This document shows, one piece after another, positions 28,985 to 40,844 of a DNA stretch of 64,000 nt. The stretch lies in assembly GCA_022539475.1 (NCBI GenBank), contig VCMS01000057.1, positions 186,001 through 250,000 on the forward strand, given 5' to 3'. Every line of letters starts with the position of its first letter. Position 1 is the stretch's first letter. The DNA is from Gracilaria domingensis. Taxonomy: Eukaryota; Rhodophyta; Florideophyceae; Gracilariales; Gracilariaceae. The notes below the pieces were generated by a model. It ran no database searches. It was not told the DNA's origin and saw nothing but the letters and a program-made list of their open reading frames with translations. The position numbers were made by a program, and so were the translations under genes.

Positions 28985-30423
28985 GCACCCGAACGAGGCC
29001 CATCGCCGCCGGTGACCCCGTCTCCGACGGGTTTCAGCTGGGCACGACCATGATCACGCGCAGCCGCACCGGTCGCGACGTGGTCCTCCTCATGTCGGCG
29101 AGCCAGTCAAATTAAGCGCTGTTCTACAACGACATTGCCACCGATACGCAAAACTTCAACGGCTACTTCGACGTGGAGTTAGATACCGTGCGCGATTCGC
29201 ATGACCCTGCCAATGGTATGGACTTCTTCTTTTTGTGGGACCGCCCGAGGTTAGGCTATGCCATGGGTATTGCGCATATATTTGTGGGGCTTGGCATCAT
29301 TATCGACACCTTTTCCAACTCTCGAACGCGAAATGTGGCCCATATGTACGTTTATGTGTCGGACGGAACCAAGCAATGAAAGCCTGACACCGATGGCGCG
29401 GATACCAAGCTTTTCGAGGGCTGCTCGCTTGAGATGAACCACCCGATTCGCGTGTAAGTCCAGCTGCTCGGTGGCAATCTTCACGTGGGCGTCGCTATGA
29501 ACCCACGCGCCCCACAACGCTGGCATACGTGCTTCAAGGTTTGGGGTGTGCAGCTGCCATTCTCTGGTGGTGGCTTCCTCGCACTACCTGCTGAGACCGG
29601 CCATTTCTTTGCCAATCATGAGGTCCATGACGCCGTCTTAATTCATGAATCCGCTCAGGTTGCCCACACTTATCGATCCGACTACTATTCGCAGCAGTAT
29701 GGCGCCGGTTCTGCTTCCGGAACTACGGACCGACCACCGTGGTCAGTGACAGCAACAACAGCGGAAACAGCATCAACAACAGCAGCAGAGCGATAATTCG
29801 CGCGGCTACGTGCCGCCGGCTTTCAATGGTAGCTCCAGTGGTGTAGCAATGACAGCACCGCCCCTGCTCCGCCTCCGCATCGCACCGATCTGAACCCTAC
29901 CGCGCGCATGCACCGCAGAGAGGACGCCACCTCGTCGATCTCAGGCTCTTCAGACCTGCAGGTGTACGAGGTGTACAACTCTATGACGTCCATTTTCAAG
30001 GGCCTCGGCGACGAGAATGCGCAAGAAAGAAAGCTTCGACTGGAGGGTGTGCGCCAAATCATTGCGCAACTCATTCGCGAGATGGAGAAACAAAAGGGCG
30101 ACATGTGGCAGTTGGTGGCCGTTTTGAAACCTCTTAAGGCTACTGCAGGCGACTTGTCGCGTGCTTCGGGCAGGTTTTCTAGCCAGTTGCAAGGCCTTCA
30201 TAACTCGCGGCGTGCGCTTAAGTAGAAGACGCATAACATTTCTGATTCGCATGATGATCTGAACGAGGAGTTGGTGGATCATCACGAGAGCATCACCGAG
30301 CAGTCTCCTGGCGGAAGTGGTACCCTTATCATGTTCGTAATCATTCAAGCGCTTTTGAGAGTTGGCGTATACCATGTCAATAAGATGTCGTTGGCCGTGC
30401 GGAAAGTGCATCGAATGGTCTAA
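28985..30423 (+). pseudogene. L-type (ERGIC-53/VIP36-like) lectin pseudogene
   Basis: The lectin domain is readable in one main phase: DGFQLGTTMITRSRTGRD, ALFYNDIATDTQNFNGYFDV, FFLWDRPRLGYAM, VGLGIIIDTFSNSRTRNVAH, YVSDGTKQ, LFEGCSLEMNHPIRV, LLGGNLHVGVAMN, CFKVWGVQLPFSGGG and ALPAETGHFFANHEVHDAV. This matches the concanavalin-like fold of cargo receptors that sort glycoproteins between ER and Golgi. Stops occur at 29113 (TAA), 29377 (TGA) and 29455 (TAA). A Ser/Thr/Gln linker and a coiled coil follow (about 29908-30225, RKLRLEGVRQIIAQLIREME). The end near 30330-30380 reads GTLIMFVIIQALLRVGVYHV, a membrane-segment candidate. The usual cytosolic export signal is not evident. Confidence 0.85.
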
Positions 30424-30927
30424 CACCACGAGAAAATCTTACTGCCAGCCTTTGGGCGACATCATTGGCACGTCGAGGGAAACAAGATTATCCTGAAAAG
30501 CCGTCACTGATGCACTCTATCGTCGTCATCAGAATGTGGTCGCCGGTTCCGAGTTCAGACCATTAGCTTTCTGTTCTTCTTTTATACACATGCACCCCGG
30601 GTGATGATGCAGAGTTAACGCGCTTTCATTCGGCATGAACAGATGGAACACATGCGTCTGGTGCTCACCCAAGGTCTCAAGCACAGCATCCCCCAACGAG
30701 TAACTACCGACGCGTACACCGCACGCATGTAAAGGCGATTACAACTAGCTTCAGTTGCGTTCAAAGCTTACTTGGATTACCTAGAATGAGCTAAAAGGGA
30801 CCGCGCTTCCAAGTGAGTGGCGCGCGATTGAGTTATTCATAGTCGTTGGACGGTCACCAGGTAGATACGTAAACACACAGATTAGCCGAACCTCTTTGCC
30901 TAACTGCCTAAGCTCTACTTTTCAACC
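30424..30927. other. Intergenic interval, no gene recognised
   Basis: Nothing convincing. It lies between the 3' ends of the lectin pseudogene and the ECM29 gene, which converge. Confidence 0.5.
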
Positions 30928-33900
30928 TCAAAAGCCCCAGCCTAAACTATGATCACGAAATGCCAACGCCGTGCATAGTTTAATTGCAACGGATCGCACC
31001 CAAGGCTCGGAATCTTCGTTCCGAGACCTCTGGATCGCAATTAGCGTGTCCTCTACAATCACACCCTTCATTGCCGTAGAATCCTTGGAAACGTTGACCA
31101 AGTGATCAAGAATTGTTAACCCACTATTTCTTAGCACTTTATACTTGGGTTCGTGAATGCCGTTTTTGCTGAGGTTTACTAATCGTTTAATCAATGCCTC
31201 AGTGCGCTCCAGGGAGTTTCTAAATTGCAGTTCATGTTTGGAGAAACGTTCGGACAACTTCTCAATGGCTTGAAGTACAGTTAGTCGAATGTCCCAATCG
31301 TTCTGCATCAGTTCTTCAAACACACACAGCAAATTAAGTACGTGTTCTTCTAGCTTCTCAACGCCCGCCACCCCTGTGATTGAAGATTGCAGGCACTGAA
31401 TCGCTGCTTTGCACAATAGCTTTTGCGACTTTCGCGCTTTGTTCCAAGCATCAACAGCATCTGCATCAGACCCAGTTTCCCACACCATCTGTGACACATT
31501 TGGTACGCTAGCGTTTACATCCGACGAGTTTGGAGACACGAGCTCTGACAAGTGATCCCTGACTTTCTCGTACATGCAAACGGTTTCTCGGGTGTTAACC
31601 AGCACCTTCCTCGCCGCATCAATTGCTGCAATTCGATAATCCTTCTTCCCTCGATCAGATTCGGACAGCACAGGCTGCACAACAGCTACGCTCCCTCCGC
31701 ACGACTCCCACAAAGATGCGCTTGAACAGAAATCTGCCAAAGACCCAATGGCCTCAATTGCAACATGCTGTCCTTTCCAAATATGACCTGGAAGCACCGC
31801 TAACAACGTTTTTGCGCTTCGCGACATGTACTGTACATCGACAATGTCATTTGAAGCGTTCGTGAGGTCCCCTAGCGTGGCTGCGGCGTTCCTTTTCACG
31901 CGGTACTGAGCAGAAGTAGATAGCCGTTGCTCACATATTTCAACAATCGCCTTTGCGTACAAACGAAGCCCGCCTGAGTACTTGGCGCACCTTTATTCCA
32001 GGCGTCTTTCCAGTTCTTGCTGTCATCTCCTACGTCGTCGTCTGTTTCAGGGCGCCCCATGTATGCGAAGGGCCGTATAGAGCTTGCGTGCTGCTGGGTC
32101 GTATCGGGCGCCATCCGACACAACCCAGCAGCGAGAGACGAGGCAAGCGCGCGATCCCGAGGATACTCCGATGTGGCCTTCTTGCTAATTTTGTTTGCAA
32201 TACTTTGCAACTTCATCGACGCGGCACAACTTTGAACCTCTGCCAGCGGCCTTGCACCATGCCTTTCGAAGCATTGCGTTGCGCTCCATGCCCGCAGCGC
32301 TTGCCGCTGAAAACTGCAGCTTTGCAGCATATGTTTCCATGCCCACTGCTCTGGATTGCAGAACGCTCGACATCAACCTTGCCGTCGCTGCACGCGTAGG
32401 AATTCCCACTCCTACGCGAGCCAATCGTGCCAGATTCGGAACCACCTCCGCCGCGATTGTCTCGTCAACTTGCCCTATGAGCCTTTCAATCGACTCGATC
32501 AAAGAGGACGAGGACATACTCGATGCAGTGACCAGAGCGTTTTGCAGCTCCTCCGGTGAGGCTACATGATACTCCGCGTAGTTTAAGATTTGCGGCTCGA
32601 GCTCTGTCGCAACGTCCAACAGATTCGCGATCAAATCCGGCACAGACGACCGCAAGGCCGTTCCTCCATGTCGTGTGATCTCGGACAGAGTCTTTGACAC
32701 GAGCGCTCTCACCTCCTCGGCCCTGTGTGTGAAGGACGTCATAAGCACAGACAGTACAACGTCAACGGCTTGAGCCGATTCCTCTTCACCCAAATAGTTT
32801 GGATTACGTAGATATATCGAAAGTTCCGAGAGTGCCCTTCCAGTGCCTTGAGCACTCTTTCGCACACTTTCCTTCATATCATCCATAGCCCTCAGTGTGT
32901 AGTACCAGAAATCCTTTAAAGAGTCCTTCACCTCCTCCCATGGTGCGGGAAGGCGAAGAACGTCGCGAAAAGCGCGTTCGCACCCCGCTTCTCGCGAACG
33001 CCATTGCCGGGAAAACGATTGACTTGACTGCAGTGAGTGGGTCCGTCACTGCAAGCAAGTTTGCGCCTGATCGCCTCGGCCACTGAGCCGTGACCAGAAG
33101 NCAGTGTGTAGACCAGAAATCCTTTAAAGAGTCCTTCACCTCCTCCCATGTGCGGGAGGCAAGAACGTCGCGAAGCGCGGCGCACCCCGCTTCTCGCGAA
33201 CGCCATTGCCGGGAAACGATTGACTTGATGCAGTGGTCCGTCACTGCAAGCAAGTTCGCCTTGATCGCCTCGGCCACTGAGCCGTGACCAGAAGCCTTGA
33301 CAACCGCGGATATAATTGAGCGCATAGCAATGCGAACGCTCTCTATCGGGTGATGGCAGTACACATACAAGCGCAGAAAAAGAATCTTCACGTGCGGTCG
33401 AAGCTGTTCGGCGGCGATATCATTATTCAAAAGGGAACTGCCAATGCTGCGCGGTTGCGACTGTTCCAGGTTGACCCATGTCTTGAGCTGGAGTACAGAG
33501 CTCCTCGTTGGTACCAGAGCGCGCGCCAGCCGTGTTTGATTCCACTTCCACGCCGCTGAACTCGAGAAACACTCCTTGATTGCCCGGGACGATCACCGCA
33601 GCCCGCTTGCCGGCGGTCAGAGACCGGACGAGGTTTCCAACAATATCTTGCTGACCCTTCGGGGGAAGTATACGATATCGGAGAGCGCGTCGCAGCAGAA
33701 GGCGACGAGAAGCACAAAAATACATCTCCCAAGGCAGACTGGGGGGCAATGAGCGAGAACAAGTCTTGCAGCTCATGCCGTAACGCGCGTGCCACCTGCT
33801 CGCGCAGCGGCGGCGCGCTCGAAACCAGCAGCACCACCGCCAGCGCGGCTGCAGCAGCCGCTGCTGCGCGGTGCTCAGCGCGGCTCGCAGTGCGTGCAAC

Positions 33901-34650
33901 GCGTCCGCGTCGGCGCGCAACAGCACGTGCAGATGGCGGCGGGCAGCAGCTGCAACCGGCGTGCCGGCGCGAGCTGCTGCACAAGGCAGCGCAGCGCAAA
34001 CAGCAGATATGCCGCCACGGAGCAGCTATGCTGCTAGTGGCGCTCGCAATGCGCTTCGTACACTGCGATAATGGGCGCAATTGGCGGGGCTGGCTCCCGC
34101 GCGCTAGCGCGGCGTGGCGCGCGAGTTTGCGCCGGCGCAGCCCAGCAGCGGCGAGTTGCATGACGCGTGGGCTGGCGTTGGAGGCGGCGAGGATTTCGAT
34201 AAGGCGCGCTTGCGTGTCAGCTAAGGCGAAGATGTCTTCAGGCCAGTGCATGGCGGCGGCGCGTGCCGGCTCCCACAGCCGGCGCGCGTCGAGAATGGCG
34301 GGCATGAGCGCGCCCAGCGCGGCCGCGCGAAATGGAGACGAGTCGCGCGTGCTCAGCCACACGAAAAGCGACAGCGCGACGAGCGCCTACTCGGTGGCGG
34401 TTCGCACGGGCGGCGGGGGCGCCAGCGCGCGCGCGCTGGAGGAGAAGCGCGGGGCGGCTGTGGGGTCGGCCAGCACCAGCGACGGGATGCGCAGCGCTAG
34501 GTAGAACAGCGCGGTGTAGCCGATGGCGCGCAGCGCGTCGCGGAAGAGCGGTGCGCCTTTGGTGCAGGCACCCACCGCACGCGGCAGCGGACGGCGTAGA
34601 GAGCGTTGTGACCAGCGCCGGTAGCAGGCGCGCCAGGACGTGAGCTGAGA
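30928..34650 (-). pseudogene. ECM29: ECM29-like proteasome adaptor, damaged
   Basis: HEAT-repeat protein in several frames whose blocks follow ECM29 order. From the 5' side: LLPALVTTLSTP and FYLALRIPSLVLADP (about 34450-34630), QQDIVGNLVRSLTAGKRAAV and GTNEELCTPAQDMGQPG (about 33480-33640), LFLRLYVYCHHPIESVR, SRQWRSREAGCAALRDVLAS, MDDMKESVRKSAQGTGRALS, ELEPQILNYAEYH, KNWKDAWNKGAPST, and a C-terminal block ending CTALAFRDHSLGWGF. ECM29 tethers 26S proteasomes and checks assembly. Breaks include frameshifts near 31985 and 32235, a stop at about 34388, and an erroneous internal duplication (32892-33294). About 600 or more N-terminal residues are not found. The left breakpoint of the 9-kb duplication lies inside it at 33498/33499. 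Confidence 0.82.
32892..33294. repeat. Imperfect 200-bp tandem duplication with an N, probable assembly error
   Basis: Segment 33102-33294 repeats 32892-33100; the junction carries the window's only N (33101). The left copy contains many single-base and doublet insertions (GGTGCGGGAAGGCGAAG compared with GTGCGGGAGGCAAG), the pattern of a low-quality read end. The right copy keeps the ECM29 frame (WRSREAGCAALRDVLASRTW), so it is the correct version. Confidence 0.85.
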
Positions 34651-34799
34651 AGAGTAGCGAAATAGAAATAAATGACGTGGAACTGGTCCAAATCATAATT
34701 GCGTCGTATGATCTGGGTCCAATGGAGACCATATTTCGTCATCATTATCTCTGCAGCTACATTTTGTACCAATAACGATCCATAGAATACAATACGGCA

Positions 34800-34910
34800 A
34801 GGCATCCAAATGGCCACTGTACTGTACACGCCCATTATACGGCCAATTAAATTTATTTTGGAAATAATTACGGCCACTAATCGGCCATTTATACCCGAAA
34901 TTGATGTTCA
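34800..34910. repeat. GGCCA-rich AT interval
   Basis: Contains five GGCCA/TGGCC words in alternating orientation within about 110 bp upstream of the ECM29 fragment; repeated in copy 2 at about 43880-43990. Possibly a remnant of a small inverted-repeat element. Confidence 0.4.
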
Positions 34911-34965
34911 TAGGGGCGAAGTCTTGAAGAGAGCTAAGGAGCGCGCGTGATGCCCCGTTGGTTGG

Positions 34966-35850
34966 TTGGTTCATCCAGCGTACACGCCCATTCAGGCCGA
35001 TGTCACTCCCGCGGCCGAGCATTCTTCCAGGCCTCCGGACCCTACTGCCAGGGTTACGAGGTTTCGTAACTTGGGCAGGTGCAATTACCTGGAGTATGCT
35101 GAGGTTCTTGAAAGTGTTCACTCGTCCGTCACCAATGTCTTAGATCAGTGTGGTGTCGCTTCGTGCAATGTGTCTGTCTCTACGGGGCGCTCTGAACTTG
35201 TACGCAAGCTGGAGCGCACGGTCGCCAAAGATTTTGGTAAGAAAGATGCCATCGTGGTTGGCACCGTCCTTACGACCAACTGGCAGATCATCCCAGCTAT
35301 TGTGGGTAGGGGCGATCTCGTCATCTCCGGCGCGATGAATGACGCGTCTGTCGTGGTCGAAGGTCGCTCATTCGGCGCCAGGATTCGCGTGTTTGAACAT
35401 AATTTGGCAGAATCGTAGGAAAGTACTATTCTTGTTGGTATTGCTACGGGATAGCCTGACACAAGCCCTCTGTGGAAACGAATCATGACGGTTGTGGAGA
35501 GTATGTACTCAGTGGAAGGTCAGATGTGCAATCTTTGCCAGGTTGTCGCAGTCAAAAATAAGAATGATGCCTGCTTGTACGTGGATGAGGCGCATTCCAT
35601 TGGCGCGCTTGGACCGACCAAACGAGGTGTTTCGGGGCGTCATCACTATGATAGTGTAGATACGCGTAGTATTGATATTATGATACGTACCTTCACTAAA
35701 TCGTTCAGGACCGTTGGAGGTTACTTCTTTTCCGAATCTGCTTTAATTGAACGTATTTTCGCGCTTTCTCCAGCTTCTCTCTATGAGTCGGCATCATGTC
35801 CTCCGAAATCGTGGCAGCAGCTTCATTCGAAGAGGCTAGGACTGAAATAA
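34966..35850 (+). pseudogene. LCB2: Serine palmitoyltransferase LCB2-like pseudogene, copy 1
   Basis: PLP-dependent alpha-oxoamine synthase fold in LCB2 order: FRNLGRCNYLEYAE, STGRSELVRKLERTVAKDFG, KKDAIVVGTVLTTNWQIIPA, then after two TAG stops (35416 and 35452) WKRIMTVVESMYSVEGQMCN, YVDEAHSIGALGPTKRGVSG and RTFTKSFRTVGGYF. The PLP-binding Lys of TFTKSF (codon about 35698-35700) and the VDEAHS Asp/His are kept. Functional LCB2 condenses serine with palmitoyl-CoA at the ER. About 100 N-terminal residues are missing, and after 35780 the C-terminal domain is out of frame (SFGKMKEAFISFCGR near 35880 may be its remnant). No ATG suits the visible start. Confidence 0.88.
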
Positions 35851-36068
35851 AGGACGAAAGTGGATCTGTATCATTCGGGAAGATGAAGGAAGCGTTCATA
35901 AGCTTCTGTGGTAGATGCCGTGCAGATGTTTACGGGGTAACCGACACGGGAGTGATCACTGCGTACATCGCGCGATGGAGCAACTGCGAGTTAGTGGCAA
36001 TGAAGCCGAGCCTGACGCTGCTGCGGGAACAGTACCGACACGAAAGGCATCATCTCCAACAGGGCTAG

Positions 36069-36795
36069 TTTGGCGAGGCGATGAAACTGTTCTGGGGTGT
36101 GATGAGCGCGCTGCCAATGGTTGTGGAGCCCAACGCGCGGGAGGCGGAGGGCACGAAGACGGCACCGGTGATGTGCCGTGAGTACATGGTCGGGCTGTAC
36201 CTGGAAGCGGCGGGACGCACCACGAAATCGGTAGGCGACAGCGAGTGATAGGTGCAGTCGGCGGGGCTCTTCTCGCGGCAAAGAGCGCAAAGTAAGTAAA
36301 ATTTGCGTCCAGAATTCTAAGGTGGGGAGCCATGATGGATGAGAATGAATAGCACGGTAGTTGACACGAGATGAGTTGCGACTTGCATCGCCACTTGGGA
36401 GAAAATGGAAACGCAAACTAGCACGAGCGCAGATTTGAGAGAGGGTCGCGGAAAAGAGTGGATGGGGTGGTGCGGCAAAGTAGAACCTCTACAAAAACTA
36501 GGAGACCCAAGAATTAAACTGCGCGAGATGAAATTCAATATTCCAAAATTTCTTAATTTTTTGAGTGTCAGCCTCTGCCACCCCCTCGCGCGCCCCAAAT
36601 AGCCCAAAAACTAGCTTAGTTTCCAAAGCGAACAGACTATATTCCACTTTGCAGAACACAGACGTTGTCGCGCGACACAATACTCGTCACTGACGTAGTC
36701 CCCAATAGCAGCCATGTAACTATCTGGACAGGAAGAAACATATTTCATGACGACTCCAGTCCGTTTCACCATATAGTGCTTGAAACTATCGTATG
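36069..36795. other. Interval after LCB2, no assigned gene (also 45161-45887)
   Basis: A short open frame at 36081-36251 (MKLFWGVMSALPMVVEPNAR) is not recognisable. The rest appears non-coding. Confidence 0.35.
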
Positions 36796-37362
36796 TCATG
36801 TAAAAACCACTGTTGGCGACACGAAAAATCTTTCTGCTGTCTTCTCGAGAACATGAACTCTGCTGCAATGCATCGAAGAGGTACTAACTGCCTGGATTCG
36901 TTCGGAGACGAGGACTACACCTAACAATGCTTCTCTGATCAAACCTGCACCTTCGGATTCCACAAATTGTCTAGCGCTGTTGTCGTTGCCAAAGAGTAAA
37001 TCCAAAAAAGACGTAAGGTTCGCAAATAATTCAGCGTAAATGAAAGATACTGATTGTTTTCTTGTCACATGTCATGGTAATGATTCGGTTGCACTGATTA
37101 GTAGATGAGGTCCAGATTTCAACCCTTCAATGCTGTTTCGACGAAGCTGCTGCCAGAAAGGAACCCTCCGCCGCTTGAAAGGTCTACGAGGACTTTGTGG
37201 TGAAGCCTGTGACGATGAGCTTTCGCCCGAAAGCAGGTTTACATCGTCTCCCTCAAATGAGGATGAGACCTCATCTTCAGTGACATCTTGTGACGCCAGA
37301 TACGGTGAGTCAAGTATCGATGAGAGTGATGCAGGTATTGAGAAATCAGTAGAGTAATCCAT
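36611..37362 (-). pseudogene. Unknown protein in broken frames, copy 1
   Basis: The first piece (37072-37362) starts at ATG: MDYSTDFSIPASLSSILDSP, acidic and Ser-rich, then a basic RRPFKRRRVPFWQQLRR. A second frame (36796-37068) gives SFIYAELFANLTSFLDLLFG and AGLIREALLGVVLVSERIQA, and a third (36611-36868) MTYDSFKHYMVKRTGVVMK. They abut and may be exons or broken parts of one gene. No family recognised. Confidence 0.35.
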
Positions 37363-37645
37363 TTCGAAGGAGAGAATTCGACTTGAGAGGTTGGTCTCTC
37401 ATGAACTTCAAGAAGTCATCATAAATCAGAACCCACATTGGCATGCAGTCGTGCGAAAAATCCAATAAGAAGGTCACCAAGTATCCAGAAAGTAGCGCCG
37501 CACAAGATCCAGCTGGAAAAGAAACGCGGTATTCAATTTTTCTGCAGACGAAGTCGAAGCAAAAAGTGACTTTACATTTCTGCTTCCAGTGAGTACGAGT
37601 TGCGATTGAACCGCGCTTTTGTGTCTCACATGCACATAGATTGTT

Positions 37646-38881
37646 GTGTCTCTTTTTCATATCCAGGCATTTCAATGCGATTCCTATTCCACATCAAGTC
37701 AGTTCTTCGCTCTCCCTTGTCTGTGTGAAAATGCCTTATCTTCCCCAAGGCAGTCTACACCTCCGGGAAAGGGGCTTCCATCATCCGATGTCCGCACCCA
37801 AAAGCATTCGGGTGAGTTGCCGTGTACCTGTGAATCAATCCGCCGCAGGAAGTACGGCTGTGGCAGTCAGCGACGTGCGGCAGAAATTTTCGACCGTGCT
37901 TACGCCACTTGGAAGAAGCAACCTATTAACGAATCGAACGTAGTCATCACGAACGGTAGAGCCCGGAGAGTCCGTCTGAGAATCCGCCAGACATTTTATT
38001 GCGGAGGCTCCGTGGAAAACTGGGCCATCGAAAAGGCGAAGTACACGTGTGCAGAGGGCGATACTCGGCTTCATAGGGAGATGCAGGGGCTCTGGAGGAA
38101 GTTGAATGCCACATTTTCCTTCCCGCAAATGGCTGAAGACTACTGTTCGGCTGAATCTTTCGTCCAAGAAGTATTCAAAGCCGACAAGAAGTATAAGGAA
38201 GCCACCAAGTATTGGGTCCATCCGAAGAGTTGAAAGCAGGAAGAGCAAGCCAAGAGCAGAGCAGTGGATGGTGGTCTGGAGCATGATAGTGGGGATGATA
38301 TTCAGATACAGGCCAATCCTTCTTCTTCACAATGTGTAGCACCACGTAGGGTAAAGAAGAAATGGAAGCTTAAAGTACGTAAAGATTCGTCTCTTCCAAA
38401 AGTGGGACGTTCAGGTAAGCACAAGAGGTTGGTAGTGGAAGAATCGGATTTAGAATCCACTCTTGTACATTTGCCAAATTTTCATCGAGGAGTTAAGAAG
38501 AAGGTCTCACATGTAACAGAGAGAGCAATGAACAAAACCAGAAGTTCTAATGCAGGAACCGACCGTGCCAGACAAGAAAGCTCGAACGATGAAGAGATAT
38601 CTCCGGCACGAGAAAAGAGAAGCAAACAGGTCAAAGTTATCAGTAGAGTTGAGGAGTCCTCTTTCTCATAAGAAAGCATATCCGACAGCGAAGATGATTC
38701 CAGCACTAAAAGAAGACAGAAAAGGCCTGTGAAGCCGTCCACAAACGTGAGGGTGGCAGCAAAGACACAGAGGTATTACACAGGAGAGGAGGTTGCAAAA
38801 AGGTGGAAACATACGAGAAAGAAATGTTCAATTAATGATTGCTCCCTTCCTGGACCCACCGCTCACAATTGTATCGTGTGA
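37646..38881 (+). pseudogene. Unknown basic protein, one phase interrupted by two stops, copy 1
   Basis: A single phase of 412 codons is coding-like across TGA at 38231 and TAA at 38669. First part: RRKYGCGSQRRAAEIFDRAY, RLRIRQTFYCGGSVENWAIE, LWRKLNATFSFPQMAEDYC, FKADKKYKEATKYWVHPKS. After the TGA: acidic then basic stretches (RRVKKKWKLKVRKDSS). After the TAA: ESISDSEDDSSTKRRQKRPV to HNCIV. No ATG lies near the start; TCTCTTTTTCATATCCAG at about 37650-37670 resembles a 3' splice site, so the ORF may be a downstream exon. A nuclear, chromatin-type or transposon-encoded protein is possible. Confidence 0.45.
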
Positions 38882-40844
38882 AAAACACCGATGCACAAAC
38901 TATATGGAATCCATGTACTTAGGCGGGCGCATGTTGAGGGTTTAGATATTTGTTTTATTGTTTGTCTCGGCAAACTTTTTCTCGAAATGAATGCGTGAGC
39001 AGCAGTATAATACGCAAAATACAATTGTTTCCGGAACTAGTGACTCCGAGGTTAAGAAGTTTGATGTGTTCTCCATTGCTTGTCTCGCGTATTAAGGGCG
39101 AGGTCTTCAGCCTTCTTGATATAAATAAGTGGCATACCACCCTTTCACGGAATTGATTCTGATTCTGACTATAATAGAACGCGGCTTGTATTTGATAAAT
39201 TTGCAAAGCATGCCATATGTTAATATTCTGGACTGTTCCTTAATGAGATCCAACGAACCGCTAATGGAAAAGAGAGGTGCGACGGGGTTTCATGACATTG
39301 CTTTTGAAGTATTTTCGTCCATCATTGTAGGTATCGACAACGGTTGGAAGAGGTAACTCGAATTTTTCTACAGTTAATTTAGGCAGTTTCTCGGTGAGAA
39401 AGTCGTACAACGTACCACTTCATAGCAGGTTCATAACATTTTGAATCTTGGAAGGGTTATTGCGTACTTGCCGAAGAGAAAACATCTAGTTTACAAATGA
39501 AGGCGCTCTCTTTCCTCTCCGGCAAACAAGTTTCCACAAGGTCAGTTTCAGAACTAATACTATTGATTTCAGATCACCACTTATGGGCTGCAACGTAGTC
39601 CATGCACTTCGAATAGGCACCAGTACCCCGACCAACTTCTGAACCAACCTCTGAACCTGAACTTCTTAATTTAAGTTCGAAGTAGCGTTTGGAAGGGATG
39701 AGTGAGTTCTTTCATCGCGACCATGGGCTCCACAAGGCAAGCGTGCTGTAGTCTTACCCAGGAAGGCCCAACAGCAAGTCGAAATTAACTGTATTCTCAT
39801 CATGTTGCCATCAATATTCTTTAGAAATAGAAACTTGTTCGAAGAGCTCGATCTAACGGACGTAACTTTAGAAGCACCACAAGGAGATCTGTTGCAACAG
39901 CGTGTCCCATCGTTTTCATTGAAGCGCCGCGATTCAATTCTAGTGACAGCGTCACCTTGATACTTGTAGAACTTCAAGGATGTGCAGGGCTATTGAAGGA
40001 GGAGAACGGTGGTCGTTGAACCCCAACGGAAGGGGAGGTACCGCACAAACCAATATCACCCATGCAAAACGTCTCGGAAGGTAGTAGGGGAGGCTGCGGG
40101 CGTAGTAAGGGTGCGACGACGAAGGTGCATTCGGCGAAGGAGTTGAAACCGGTCTCGCGCGCTTGAACGCAGACAGAAGACGCACAAGAGGACGAGTCCA
40201 ATCAGCCACGGTGACCGAACACACGGCTATGGTTACGCGCATTCGCCGCTCGAGCGGCGCATATCAAGTGCGGCTCGCGCGCGCAATACACAAGGCCAGC
40301 TGCATACGAATGAAGAAAAGCGCTCTGATTGCGTCCATCATGATAGTGTGTCCCGCGTGCTATAAGCGGCAGACGACGGCGAGCACTGGTGCCGAGCAGC
40401 GGTAGCGCACCCGGTGGGTGATCAAACAAGCGCCTTAGCGGCGCGCAACGCAAGAAGAGCCAGCCGCGCAGCGCGATCAGCGTCATTGCGTTACGCCACA
40501 GCGAGGCGCGCGGGGGCGGCGCCATCGTCAGCCTCGCGCCAGCGCGCCGTACAGCACGGAAGTAGCATACGTCATCAGTGACGTGCGCTTCGACAGCGGA
40601 GGCCATGTTTTGCCTATGCACGCTTTCGTCTCCTGGCGAGCGCAAATGACAGATGACGTAAGAGAACAGGATGTTCTTTGGCATGGCGAGTGAATGTCAT
40701 GTTCCCAGTGTGCACTCCACGTCTTCAGAGTTGTACAATTTGGAACTATACGGGGATGAAGAGAACGAGGTTTTCTGATTGGTCGCAAGAGGTGAAGAAA
40801 ATTGGGCACTATTTCGGAGAAACATTGTGTAAATATACTCGAAG
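38882..40844. other. Interval without recognised gene (also 47974-49936)
   Basis: AT-rich left part and GC-rich right part (40100-40600). A minus-strand frame at 40202-40684 contains a helical stretch (HSYAAGLVYCAREPHLICAA) that could be a membrane-protein fragment but cannot be assigned. Confidence 0.3.

Noticed and set aside
28501-29115. 204-codon ORF as a separate gene
   Set aside because: Its first two thirds are GC-rich noise; only the last part belongs to the lectin pseudogene.
33749-34504. Long plus-strand GC-rich ORFs in the ECM29 5' region (and copy 2)
   Set aside because: Ala/Arg-rich low-complexity translations antisense to recognisable ECM29 blocks; composition artefacts.
37646-38881. 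Alternative genetic code or selenoprotein
   Set aside because: TGA, TAG and TAA all interrupt coding-like phases, and all three also terminate frames normally; no selenocysteine element is visible.
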